Origin: Arthrobacter sp. MYb213
Lineage (GTDB): Bacteria; Actinomycetota; Actinomycetes; Actinomycetales; Micrococcaceae
Length of the DNA: 64,000 nucleotides
Assembly: GCF_002979915.1 (NCBI RefSeq)
Contig: NZ_PCQA01000001.1
Span: 682,001 to 746,000, forward strand
Direction: 5' to 3'
The stretch's first letter is position 1. The number at the start of each line of letters is the position of its first letter. This document shows, piece after piece, positions 1-8,403 of the stretch. The notes under the pieces were generated by a model, which worked only from the letters and a program-made list of their open reading frames with translations, did no database searches and was not told the DNA's origin. The translations under genes were made by a program, and so were the position numbers.

Positions 1-958
1 CAGCAATCCTACTCACAGTGCCCGAAGCGTAGGTACCTAGTTCAGTCGCCACAGCTTCGCTGATAGCAAGTGGACCACCTGCGATGATGATGTTTTCCGG
101 GCTCAACCTGGTCAGTTCGGCAGCTGAGACTTCGGGAATACTGTTCGTGTTGATGAGCAGCACCGGAGCACCAGCCGATTTTGCCAGCGCACTAACCGTC
201 AAGGCATCCGCGAAGTGATTCACGCGTGCGATGACGACTGTCGAAACATCGGTAGGAAAGTTCGCTGCGCTGATAGCAGCTGACGTGGCCACCGAGGAAG
301 GGCCAAATAGTCGCTGAGCCGTTCCTCCTCCTTCTTTACCTGCCCCATCAACCCTAGCTGCAACCTCTCCTGCTGCTTTGTTGGCAACGGTTTGATCAAC
401 AATCAGGTTACTGATGATGCGTGGTTCAGAATCGTAGACGAACCCATCGGTCTGCGTATAACTAGTCTGTGCCCCTGGCTCATCGGTGGCGTTTCCTGGT
501 GCGCGCGGTGGAGTGGCTTCCGCGTCCTGATATTCCGCGTCAAGGAGACGAGGGAAAACTTCTTGCGCTGTGCCGTATCCATCTTGGCCAGGCATGAGGT
601 TATTCCACCGCCCATCAACTGTGCGCAACCCAAATGGCAAAAGCGGAGACCCGATACAGGGGTCTCCGTCAAGGTCAAAGTGGGTTTGAGAAGGAATGTC
701 GAACGTCGCGGTTGATTTGCAGAGAGGCGACGCTTCTTCATTCGTGACCTCGTCCTCAGCATGGGCCTCAGAAATTTCAATTTGCTTGATGATGAATTCA
801 AGATCTCCTTGAGAGACGTTGAAGTCTTGACCTGGCGGCGGTGCCGCGACGGCTGCCGGGACACCTATCATCGCCCCAGAAAATACCATCGTTGCGGCTA
901 CAAGAACTGAGCCGACTTTGGCGCCCGGTGATCCGGGCATACCCCTCCTGCGTGGCAT
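1..958 (-). CDS. Secreted protein with heme-peroxidase-type leader and cell-wall-binding repeat 2 (partial)
   Basis: The frame is open from an ATG at 958 to the window edge, so the C-terminus is missing (at least 319 residues). Residues 1-39 form a signal peptide (Arg-rich start, hydrophobic core, AVAA-type end). Residues about 43-195 resemble the leader of bacterial animal-type heme peroxidases: DLEFIIKQIEISEAHA, LLPFGLRTVDGRWNNL, FPRLLDAEY and PRIISNLIVDQT. From about residue 216 the protein is instead a cell wall binding repeat 2 (PF04122): RLFG start, FADALTVSALA, APVLLIN, NIIIAGGPLAIS. A peroxidase catalytic domain does not follow the leader within the window. The role is probably a surface protein held non-covalently in the wall. 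The repeat assignment is firm; the leader assignment rests on my memory of the family. AAGATG precedes the start with no strong Shine-Dalgarno. Confidence 0.75.
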   Translation of the reverse strand, partial: MPRRRGMPGSPGAKVGSVLVAATMVFSGAMIGVPAAVAAPPPGQDFNVSQGDLEFIIKQIEISEAHAEDEVTNEEASPLCKSTATFDIPSQTHFDLDGDPCIGSPLLPFGLRTVDGRWNNLMPGQDGYGTAQEVFPRLLDAEYQDAEATPPRAPGNATDEPGAQTSYTQTDGFVYDSEPRIISNLIVDQTVANKAAGEVAARVDGAGKEGGGTAQRLFGPSSVATSAAISAANFPTDVSTVVIARVNHFADALTVSALAKSAGAPVLLINTNSIPEVSAAELTRLSPENIIIAGGPLAISEAVATELGTYASGTVSRIA

Positions 959-2604
959 CTTATTTCTCCCCAAAGAAATGGCCCCAGCGCGAGTCGCTAT
1001 TGGACCAACGAGCCCCTGATGTGATTCCCCAAGTTTTACCCCTCTTGGGATCCCACTCCCGAGTTGGCTTAACTATCATCGAAAATTCACTTTAAGTAAA
1101 TAGACAACCGATTAATTCTGTGGTTGATTCCAAAATAATTATGAAGCATTCACTAAAAGATGAACGTCTTCAACTAAATACTTCACTTGGTTACTTTACG
1201 CAACTTAGTCTGACATTACTTCTAAGAATTAAATAGCGGAAACTTTGACCAAAAACATTCCCGATGTCCGATTCGTAATTCTCTTAACAAATATTAAAGC
1301 TGTAATATCAGTGCAGACACTAATGCTTCTTGCAATATAACTTGTTCATACCCCTCGACGTGTCTAGTGAAAATATATTAACGTAAACCGACGCACTGAC
1401 ATTTCTCGGATTAAATCAACGGTGAAATATTTCACTCTAACCGAATTTATTTAGAGTATAGATGGGCACCTATGACGGGTGTCTCAAAAGTATCCTATCG
1501 CGTAAATTCTGCGGCCAAAACTATAAAATAAAATACATTTCAAACCACGCAACCGTCGACCTAATCCGTCACACTGCACATAACTAATGACGTTCTTCGC
1601 ATCATTCCGCAGAGTTTCAATCGAAATATGATCCGGTACGAACGGCTGAAAAATGAATAAATGAACGTTCGGCACGGAGCAATTGGATCTTACTCCAAGT
1701 CAAGTGACCAAACGCAAAGTCCATCGACTTCTCCGCGTCCAGACTCACCCACGTTTGCACGGCCTCCAACGTGATGACACGATTCTGCAATTCGAAATTC
1801 AGCCACACGCATTCAATGTTTTTCTAGTTGGAGGAATGAGTGATCGTTTTGGGATGCCATTTTGTGTTTACGATCAGTATGTTTTCGCATTTTTCCCATA
1901 CCCGACTTTGTACGCCGTCTCTTCCTAACCGCTACGCACCTCGCCCGCGACGAGCACCCTTGTGGCATCGTCAGCGAAAGGCGCTATCAGTATCTCCAAT
2001 TTCTATTTCACACTAAGATCATTAGGCTTTCTTAAACATTGCCGTCTGTCAGACTTCTCCAGTTTGTAAGACATTGAGTCTGGCCACGCGCGGAAGTAGA
2101 TCAAAAATTGAAGACAAACTAGATGTTGAGGGAGCCGGATAACCAGTTGTTCAGTTTGGAACAACCCAGAACTGTGCCGGTGCGAATGCACCTCTTGGCG
2201 GCTGAGAAATGACCTCGGCGACAGCTTCATGTAATTCGTAGGCATAGTGGCGGTTCAGGGTCCTGCCTGGCAGGTAGAGAGCGAACCTAGACACTGATGG
2301 TTGCAGTCCACTGCTCAGCTGCTGAAAGTGGACAGTCCTCCATCAACGAATTCCGCTACGCTTTCAGTGTAATCGTCCCGAGATTGCAAGAGCATAGCTT
2401 CAGCTGTTCCTCTTCGAGTTCATGTGGTGCGTTGGCTTTGTACCTATTTTGGAGTCGATCTGCTTCAGTAGGAGAGTTTCGAAGTTTACGTAGTTCCAAA
2501 ATTAACATTCCGGCATTACCGGCTCGCGTTTGATGCGGTGGGATTACAGCTTTTCCAGAGTCGCTCTCAAACCGTGGCCGCTGTAAAAAGCTCGATTCTT
2601 CAAG
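959..2604. other. 1.6 kb gene-poor region, AT-rich in its first half
   Basis: No convincing gene is visible. 1080-1680 is clearly AT-richer than the flanks and presumably includes the promoter of the gene starting at 958. Several short frames exist. One on the minus strand (about 1808-1617) reads LQNRVITLEAVQTWVSL and similar. Another on the minus strand (about 2590-2356) reads in a protein-like way (TRAGNAGMLILELRKLR) and stops. Further short frames follow at about 2330-2145. None matches a family I recognise. They could be remnants of a decayed gene or chance. Confidence 0.4.
2356..2508 (-). pseudogene. Possible gene remnant, unrecognised
   Basis: A 50-codon frame (ATG at 2508, TAG at 2356) with charged, helix-like composition (LELRKLRNSPTEADRLQNRY). 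The frame stays open upstream of the ATG for roughly 25 further codons. After the stop, other minus-strand frames continue with protein-like text (SRDDYTESVAEFVDGGL at about 2420-2336; NRHYAYELHEAVAEV at about 2250-2200), as if one coding region had taken frameshifts. I do not recognise the family; the reading is tentative. Confidence 0.2.
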
Positions 2605-2606
2605 CT
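2585..2606 (-). terminator. Intrinsic terminator overlapping the stop of the 2605-3243 gene
   Basis: On the minus strand AGCTTGA (2606-2600), a four-base loop and TCGAGCT (2595-2589) form a 7-bp stem with one G-T pair. The T-run follows at 2589-2585. The hairpin begins inside the TAG stop codon, so it ends the SH3/GGCT cassette transcript immediately after translation. Confidence 0.6.
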
Positions 2607-3243
2607 AGTAACCCCATGTCCAACCGCCGGTCTTTTCTGGGTCATACACAATTTGCCCTGAGCTGTAGGGCGCATCAAGCATCAGCATGCCGCGGACCTC
2701 ATCGCCGGCCCCTACCGCGATATCTATCGCATTATCTACCTCGCAAGAATAAGAAGCAACCGTGTCCAACTGATAATTTGGCTTTCGGTTTTCACCAGCA
2801 GAGACACCGAAAGTCGAGGCATCCAGTGGCATCAGAGCAATTTCTTCGTCCACTGCTTTGGCGGCCGAGGCCGCGAGGCTGGCGCTGATGTCAACCAAGA
2901 GGAATCTTCCATTCTCCGGTTTGATCTTGTCCCCAAAGCCACGCAAGGTGCACGAGTCCAGAACCTTGACACTGTGCACGGTGATTTCAAATGAAGGTTT
3001 TTTCTGACCGTCCACGGTCAGTTTGCCTGCCTCGCCCAGTGACTTAATCACCTGGGATTGGGCATCGACATAAACTCTTTCTCCGGATTCAGCATCAATT
3101 TTTGCGACGTCGGCCAGCTGGCTTTTGGTCGTCTTCGTGGTGCTCTCTGCCTGGGCTTGCAGGGAGTTGGTCAGCGCCAACCCACCAGCGCCAAGCGTGA
3201 ATGCAAGTACCGTGGCGCCTGTAAGCAATTTGGTCTTTTTCAT
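2605..3243 (-). CDS. Exported DUF4352-like small protein, copy 1
   Basis: 212 residues from ATG 3243, chosen over an upstream in-frame codon because AGGTGAGGAA lies just before it and the upstream reading would overlap the preceding gene. A signal peptide or N-terminal anchor covers residues 1-32 (KK start, hydrophobic core, LQAQAES). The mature part carries a beta-rich domain with the conserved pieces SCTLRGFG, LLVDISASLAASA, YSCEV and a C-terminal DPEKTGGWTWGY. Two cysteines (SCTL, YSCEV) could form a disulfide. The architecture is like DUF4352 / telomeric-repeat-binding-like lipoprotein domains, but there is no lipobox. It lies 14 bp downstream of the SH3/GGCT gene, so the two are co-transcribed. 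It is a close paralogue of the 7709-8356 gene. Function unknown; probably an extracytoplasmic partner of the SH3/GGCT protein. Confidence 0.85.
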   Translation of the reverse strand: MKKTKLLTGATVLAFTLGAGGLALTNSLQAQAESTTKTTKSQLADVAKIDAESGERVYVDAQSQVIKSLGEAGKLTVDGQKKPSFEITVHSVKVLDSCTLRGFGDKIKPENGRFLLVDISASLAASAAKAVDEEIALMPLDASTFGVSAGENRKPNYQLDTVASYSCEVDNAIDIAVGAGDEVRGMLMLDAPYSSGQIVYDPEKTGGWTWGY

Positions 3244-3257
3244 TGTGGGTTCCTCAC

Positions 3258-5027
3258 CTAAGAGCGCTTCAGGAAGTCGCCGGAAACTATGTAACGACCA
3301 GATCTTTTGACCACTTTCTCCGAGAAGGGTGTGGTCTTGTAGGTCCATGACTGCGACCCGTCGGTCATCCTCACCTTTTGACGGGTGTACATGACTCGTC
3401 CCTGATATTTGAGCTGACTTTCATACCGGTCCAACTTTTTCAGCATGGATGGCCCAGCTTGATCTGAATACTGGAATTGTTCAGTCGCCACGCTCCGCGA
3501 GCCATTGGTGAGAAATGTCCAGTTACGATTCCACAGTTGGTAAAGAGATGTTTTGGATATGCGCTGGTTCATTTCCTTTTGTTGAAATCCGCCCATCACG
3601 TTGTAGGCCGATTGTCCCGTGCGTAAGGTTCCGTAGACCGCAACCGAATGCGGCCCGAAGATCCGAAGGTTGTCTTTTTCCTTGACATAGCCGGACTTAG
3701 ATCCAGACTTTATTTTGACCCAGCCTCCGTCCGCTTTAGCTTGAACGGTGACTTTGATTCCCTTTTTTACGCTCCCTGCCCACCCGGCCTTGGCAGACGG
3801 TTGCTTGAGCATGGTCAGGTTTCTGGTAGCGAAGCGGCCGTAGTCGGTCACGTTGACTGTGGGCGGGATGAGCCCTTCTGGTTTTGTCCGGTTGGTGACA
3901 TCGGTCCACACCCATTTTCCGTTCACCCGGATTTCGTCACGACGGTTTTTCGAATCCCACGTTGCCCATTGCACTTTGGCCCCGGCCTTGATGGTTCCAA
4001 CCTTCTTCGCACCCGACTTACTGGCTTGGTCGTAGAGGTTACCGTTTTTCTGCGCAAATCGGTACTCGGTTTTAGGCGCCTTCCGATTGGTTGAGTTGGC
4101 CCAGACCCAACGCCCGTTCAATAGGACTTCGTCCCGACGATTTGCCGAATCCCACGTTCCCCAGCGGACTTTTGTCCCCCGGCGAATAGTGCCGGCTTGT
4201 TTTGCCTTTTTCTTCTCTGCCGAGTTATATACCCCGCCAGTGTGCTGAGCGTAGCGATATTGGCTGCTAACACTTTTGCGGTTGGTGGTATTCGCCCAAA
4301 CCCAGGAACCGTTGACTAGAATTTCATCCCGACGGTTCGCGGAGTCCCAGCGGCGATATTCGTAACGCTCACCGTGGTGGATACGACCAACTTCCCGGGA
4401 CTTACTGGCATCGAAATGCGAATAGATGGGGCCGCTCTTTTGCACATAGCGATAGGACTTCGCTGGTTGCTGAGTAGCTAGCTGATTGGTCTTAACCCAG
4501 CCATGGTAATAGCCGGTCTTGATATGTGCTGCGCTTCCACTGATTTCTAAGAGTTGGACTTGTGTGCGAAGGTTGACCGCACCAATACGACGGCTCAGTG
4601 ATGAGCTGGAGTACATGGACGCGTAGCCACGCATAAATCTCTTGGACTCGTCCTTGGTGTAAGTTCGCGTTCTCAGGTATTCAGTGGCAGACCAGCCAGT
4701 CTTGGATCCCCATTTGAGTTGGCTCCAGTTACCTTGTTTGGTTCCGGTCGGCTTCACCAGGGTCCCCTTGGGCATCACGCCAAGCGATGAGGCATTCGAT
4801 TTGGGGCTTTGACGTAGCTGAAGATTCACCGTAGTCGTGGTTTCGGTGACCTTCTTCAGGTACTTCGACGGTGGTGCATCTTCTGCCCCGTACCCAGTCT
4901 TTCGAACCGCATGCAGGGCCGCAGGTTCGACCGCGTGCCCCAACGGCATTATTGCGACAGGCGCTACCAAAGCAAGAAAACCCACGGTAGCAATAATCCG
5001 TTGACGAAGAGTTACTCGCGTGCGCAT
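3258..5027 (-). CDS. Secreted SH3-repeat protein with gamma-glutamylcyclotransferase-like C-terminal domain, copy 1
   Basis: 589 residues from ATG 5027; GGAGA sits 9 bases upstream, whereas the longer TTG reading has no site. Residues 1-34 are a signal peptide. A bacterial SH3-like domain (about 55-118; NLQLRQSP, GTLVKPTG, GWSATEYL) and a second diverged one (to about 185) follow. Three tandem 62-65-residue repeats come next (about 190-383), each with YRYAQ...G.I..G...W..WDSANRRDE....NG.WVW. Another SH3-like domain spans 390-452. Residues 460-589 are a GGCT/AIG2-like fold: YGTLRTG (465-471), TEQFQY (515-520, the Glu being the likely catalytic acid) and LDRYE (532-536). It should act outside the membrane on gamma-glutamyl or similar amide groups, with the SH3 repeats binding the wall. 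Substrate unknown. Paralogue of the 8404-10002 gene, with one repeat more. Confidence 0.88.
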   Translation of the reverse strand: MRTRVTLRQRIIATVGFLALVAPVAIMPLGHAVEPAALHAVRKTGYGAEDAPPSKYLKKVTETTTTVNLQLRQSPKSNASSLGVMPKGTLVKPTGTKQGNWSQLKWGSKTGWSATEYLRTRTYTKDESKRFMRGYASMYSSSSLSRRIGAVNLRTQVQLLEISGSAAHIKTGYYHGWVKTNQLATQQPAKSYRYVQKSGPIYSHFDASKSREVGRIHHGERYEYRRWDSANRRDEILVNGSWVWANTTNRKSVSSQYRYAQHTGGVYNSAEKKKAKQAGTIRRGTKVRWGTWDSANRRDEVLLNGRWVWANSTNRKAPKTEYRFAQKNGNLYDQASKSGAKKVGTIKAGAKVQWATWDSKNRRDEIRVNGKWVWTDVTNRTKPEGLIPPTVNVTDYGRFATRNLTMLKQPSAKAGWAGSVKKGIKVTVQAKADGGWVKIKSGSKSGYVKEKDNLRIFGPHSVAVYGTLRTGQSAYNVMGGFQQKEMNQRISKTSLYQLWNRNWTFLTNGSRSVATEQFQYSDQAGPSMLKKLDRYESQLKYQGRVMYTRQKVRMTDGSQSWTYKTTPFSEKVVKRSGRYIVSGDFLKRS

Positions 5028-5109
5028 CAGACAGGAATCTCCAGCCAAAATCTATGAGGGAGCCAAAATATTGGCTAGCGATTGCAGACAGAGAACCGCC
5101 ATAAAATTG

Positions 5110-5138
5110 AGCATAGATAGTTACGCAGTGACCGGCAA
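5110..5138 (-). promoter_or_regulatory. Sigma-70-type promoter of the first SH3/GGCT cassette
   Basis: Minus strand -35 TTGCCG (5138-5133), exactly 17-bp spacer, -10 TATGCT (5115-5110). A start near 5103 gives a leader of about 76 bases before the ATG at 5027. The second cassette has the same arrangement at 10092-10120. Confidence 0.6.
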
Positions 5139-5224
5139 GCTTTTTATCAATTATTTATATTTTGTTCATTTTTGCACCATAAATTAATTAGTCTTCGGTA
5201 AGGACTCCGTGTACTGACCGGGAT

Positions 5225-7363
5225 TTACGATGAAGCAAATAGCTTGCTGTCATCCAGTGCTTCTTTGAGTCGGCTGTCTAACGGCTTGGCTAGGTCACGG
5301 GACATAGTGCTTGAAATGTGCGAGTGGTCCCAATATGCCACCACCCCACCGATCACGCCGTAACAAGTGTCTTCACGGCAGAATTTGTCATTCATACTGA
5401 CCGAGACGATTTTAGGATCATCTAGGGCTTTGACAGCATCGAACTGTGGATCCAGAGGAATCCATTCCTCTGCCGGGCCACTGCACTTTGACAGTTCCTG
5501 CTCATGTTCGGCAACGCAGTCCGGAAGATTATCCATGGTGCTTCCGGGGAACGGGGTGTCCTTGATGACCGCTACTTGAGCACCAGTATTTTTCCAGTCA
5601 CTCAGGGTCTTCTCAAACGCTTGTTGCGCCGGTGCTTCGGATGCGGCAAAGCCCTTGCCTTCAATTGCTAAGGACTGGCGACTGGAAGAGATCACCAAAT
5701 CATAATCATTCTTATCGATCTGCTCGGTAGTCCAATCCGAGTATTCAGCGCAGGCGTCGACAGAGGCCTTCTCGTCATAGGCCTGGCGTTCACCCATCAC
5801 CGCACAACGGCTGATCAAATAGGTGTCCAGTTTCCAACCGCGATCCTCGGCGATTGCTTTCACCGCTGGCACCCACTGACCGGCGTGCGAGTTACCCACC
5901 ATCGCAACTTTGACCTTTCCATTGTCTTTGCCGTAGCTGCAGACCGGACGCTTTGCGTAGTTGTCACCTTGCTCTGAAAAACAGTCATCCGCGTAAACAC
6001 CTGGTTTGTCGTCTTTGGCCACGATAGGTGCCGGGGCTAGCTGTTTGTAGCCCTCTGGGATTCCCTGTTCTTCAACACAACGGTCCGAGAGCCCATTGGA
6101 GCCGAAGCAGTCCGTTCCAACTTGAGCATTAACGCGTTTGACCGAAGCAGTCACATCCTTTGACTCCTCCATGATGTTCCCACTCATAGTGTAGAAAGCA
6201 CCGGCAGCCAGCGCTAAGGTGGCAGAGCCAGCAAGCAAGAATCTAGGGGCAGTCAAAAGCTTTGAGACCTCAATGAATTTACGGAAACGGACCTCAACTA
6301 ATTTTTGAGTCAGTACCGAGAGAACCAAGGTCAGTGCCAATGCTCCAATTTGCGCAGTTACCCCGAATTCGGCGACCGTATAAGGGGCCAGAATGAGAAT
6401 CGGCCAGTGCCACAGGTAGATTGCGTAAGAATTGTCGCCTAAGAAGCGCATCACGCGGTTTTCAAGCAAGATTCCCGGTGAGTACTTGTGAGTGGAGTGC
6501 GAGAGGAGTATCAACGCGGTACCCAAGACCGGGACCAAGGCAATGTATCCGGGGAACGGCATTTCACCAACAAACACCAACGCACTGAAAATGAGCGCGG
6601 CTAACCCGATCCAGGCTCCTGCCAGACTCGTTAGATCTTTCTTCGCCGCATAGGCACGTTGCCCCAACGCAGCCACCAAGGCACCCGCTGCGAATTCCCA
6701 CGCACGGGTGAAGGCGGAGAAGTAGGCGGCTCCAGCATCGGTGGCCGTGGCGTAGATGGAGAACCCTAAGGACAAGGCGAAGATTGCACCCATCCCGATG
6801 AGGGCTGCGTTGCGACGCTTCCAACCAAAACGTATCGCCGCAAACAGTAATGCACCGATGAGAATCGGCCAGATAAGGTAAAACTGTTCTTCCACCGATA
6901 GTGACCAAAAGTGTTGGAAAGGACTTGGCGCATCTGCTTCGGCCAGATAATCAACTTTGGAAGTTGAGAGGTACCAGTTCTGGAAGTAGAAAGTGGCGGC
7001 AATGGCTTGGAAACCCCAGTCTTGCCACAAGGTGATGGGTGCCAGTAACCAGACTCCGAGGAGACCGGCCAGAATGACTAAGAAGGACGCTGGAAGTAAT
7101 CGTTTAACACGGCGCATCCAAAACTGCGCCACGTCTCGAATGTTCTGTGGTGGACGCTTGAGCAGGTGTGTGGTGATCAGGAATCCCGAGATCACAAAAA
7201 AGACGTCAACACCGATAAAGCCACCGGGCAATGCCTTGGGCCAGAAATGGTAAATCACCACTACGCCTACGGCAATAGCACGTAATCCCTGAATGTCGCC
7301 ACGAAAAACCGTCGGCTTGGATTTACGCGCGGTGGTGCCAGTTTCGGCCTGCTGCAAGCTCAC
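5225..7363 (-). CDS. OatA-like membrane O-acyltransferase (acyltransferase 3 plus SGNH domain)
   Basis: 712 residues from GTG 7363, preceded by AAAGGA 11 bases upstream; a GTG at 7399 adds 12 residues but lacks a site. The N-terminal half (to about 390) is an acyltransferase 3 domain with many membrane segments. It carries the family motifs RGDIQGLRAIAV, YHFWP, GGFIGVDVFFVISGFLIT and FQHFWSLSVEEQFYLIWP. The C-terminal extracytoplasmic part (from about 430) is SGNH-like: block I reads VGNSHAGQW rather than the usual GDSHA, and the closing YWDHSHIS supplies Asp and His. It contains many cysteines. Such proteins move acetyl groups across the membrane onto peptidoglycan or a surface glycan. The gene sits alone between the two SH3/GGCT cassettes on the same strand; its exact acceptor cannot be told. 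Confidence 0.9.
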   Translation of the reverse strand: MSLQQAETGTTARKSKPTVFRGDIQGLRAIAVGVVVIYHFWPKALPGGFIGVDVFFVISGFLITTHLLKRPPQNIRDVAQFWMRRVKRLLPASFLVILAGLLGVWLLAPITLWQDWGFQAIAATFYFQNWYLSTSKVDYLAEADAPSPFQHFWSLSVEEQFYLIWPILIGALLFAAIRFGWKRRNAALIGMGAIFALSLGFSIYATATDAGAAYFSAFTRAWEFAAGALVAALGQRAYAAKKDLTSLAGAWIGLAALIFSALVFVGEMPFPGYIALVPVLGTALILLSHSTHKYSPGILLENRVMRFLGDNSYAIYLWHWPILILAPYTVAEFGVTAQIGALALTLVLSVLTQKLVEVRFRKFIEVSKLLTAPRFLLAGSATLALAAGAFYTMSGNIMEESKDVTASVKRVNAQVGTDCFGSNGLSDRCVEEQGIPEGYKQLAPAPIVAKDDKPGVYADDCFSEQGDNYAKRPVCSYGKDNGKVKVAMVGNSHAGQWVPAVKAIAEDRGWKLDTYLISRCAVMGERQAYDEKASVDACAEYSDWTTEQIDKNDYDLVISSSRQSLAIEGKGFAASEAPAQQAFEKTLSDWKNTGAQVAVIKDTPFPGSTMDNLPDCVAEHEQELSKCSGPAEEWIPLDPQFDAVKALDDPKIVSVSMNDKFCREDTCYGVIGGVVAYWDHSHISSTMSRDLAKPLDSRLKEALDDSKLFASS

Positions 7364-7708
7364 GTGTGGCGGGATCCTTTGTCCGGGGAAAGATATCACG
7401 AGACAAGAGCAACGTTGCCGGTGCGGCTAGTTACCACTTGCCAACATAGGTAAAGCCTCGCGGTTAACGAGGCTCTACTTCATGTCTAGTGATTCAATCT
7501 GAACAATAACTGAAAACTCCCACAACATTTCCAGTATGGACAACAGGTCGGTCCGCTTCTCAAGTGGTCCGAACGTCGAATTATCCGTGAGTCTTCGCGG
7601 ATAACTCCCAAAAATGACTGGTTGAACTGTGATTGAATTCTCAGTGTTTTAGGATGCGCGCCTGCTGTCCCGTACGCCGAGGCGCTGCTTGAGGAGTGAG
7701 AATTTCAG
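7364..7708. other. Intergenic region between cassette 2 and the acyltransferase gene
   Basis: No gene seen. It holds a terminator-like hairpin at 7454-7474 (listed separately) and a second 7-bp inverted repeat TTATCCG/CGGATAA (7581-7587 and 7598-7604) without a T-run. The acyltransferase promoter should lie in the first 90 bases, but I see no confident -35/-10 pair. Confidence 0.5.
7454..7474 (-). terminator. Terminator-like hairpin downstream of cassette 2
   Basis: AGCCTCG (7454-7460) and CGAGGCT (7468-7474) form a perfect 7-bp stem around a 7-base loop. On the minus strand it is followed by TTTA. It would separate the 7709-8356 gene from the acyltransferase gene. Confidence 0.5.
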
Positions 7709-8356
7709 CTAATAAGACCACGTCCAACCGCCAGTCTTTTCGGGATCATAGACAACTTGGCCCGAATCGAAGGGCGAATCGAGCATGAGTTGTCCGTGCA
7801 CGGTATCGCCGGCACCTACGGCGATATCCAGTGCGTTCGGCACCTCGCAAGAGTAGGAGGCAATAGTATCCAGTTGGTAACTAACATTCTTGTTCTCCCC
7901 CGCGGATACTCCGAAGGCCGAAGCATCTAAAGGCATCAACGCAACATCAGCATCCACGGCATCCGCTGCCGAAGCGGCCAGGGTAGCGCTGACGTCTAAC
8001 AATAAGAATGACCCGTTCTCAGGTTTGATAGTTTCCCCGAAACCACGCAGTGTGCAGCTTTTGAGTACCTGCACTTTGTTAATAGTGATTTTGAATGAAG
8101 GTTCTTTTTGACCTTCTACGGTGAGTTTCCCTGCCTCGCCAAGTTCTTTCACCACTTGTGATTCCGAGTCTACGTATACTTTCATTCCGGTTTGCGGGTC
8201 GGCCGCAGCCACACCGGCTACCTGGCCCTCCTGAGTTTCTACAGCTTGGGCCGCAGGGGTTTCGTTGTGTTGATTTACCAGCACCGCAGAGGTGACGGTG
8301 CCCGCGATTACTATGACGGCGGTAGCCGTTCCGATCAGTCGCTTTTTCTGGTTCAT
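7709..8356 (-). CDS. Exported DUF4352-like small protein, copy 2
   Basis: 215 residues, ATG 8356, with AAGGGGAAGGACC just upstream. An N-terminal signal/anchor (KKR then hydrophobic, residues 1-28) is followed by a linker and the same beta-rich domain as the 2605-3243 product. Shared stretches include KVLKSCTLRGFG-type, LLLDVSATLAASA, ALMPLDASAFGVSAGEN and DPEKTGGWTW. Both cysteines are conserved. The N-terminal 60 residues differ strongly between the copies, while the last 150 are nearly superimposable. It lies 47 bp after the second SH3/GGCT gene and is probably co-transcribed. Function unknown. Confidence 0.85.
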   Translation of the reverse strand: MNQKKRLIGTATAVIVIAGTVTSAVLVNQHNETPAAQAVETQEGQVAGVAAADPQTGMKVYVDSESQVVKELGEAGKLTVEGQKEPSFKITINKVQVLKSCTLRGFGETIKPENGSFLLLDVSATLAASAADAVDADVALMPLDASAFGVSAGENKNVSYQLDTIASYSCEVPNALDIAVGAGDTVHGQLMLDSPFDSGQVVYDPEKTGGWTWSY

Positions 8357-8403
8357 GGTGGGGTCCTTCCCCTTTGGTCTCCTCGAAGACGATTTGAAGA
8401 GAG

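Noticed and set aside
403-864. Arg/Ser-rich minus-strand ORF
   Set aside because: It is the wrong frame of the peroxidase-leader/CW-binding gene, whose own frame is continuous and has recognisable domains.
1617-1808. Minus-strand 63-codon ORF as a transposase fragment
   Set aside because: No DDE-type or helix-turn-helix signature and no inverted repeats or target duplication nearby.
3870-4460. Near-identical repeats as a CRISPR array or mobile repeat
   Set aside because: The repeats are coding, about 190 bases long, and diverge outside the WDSANRRDE core; there are no spacers.
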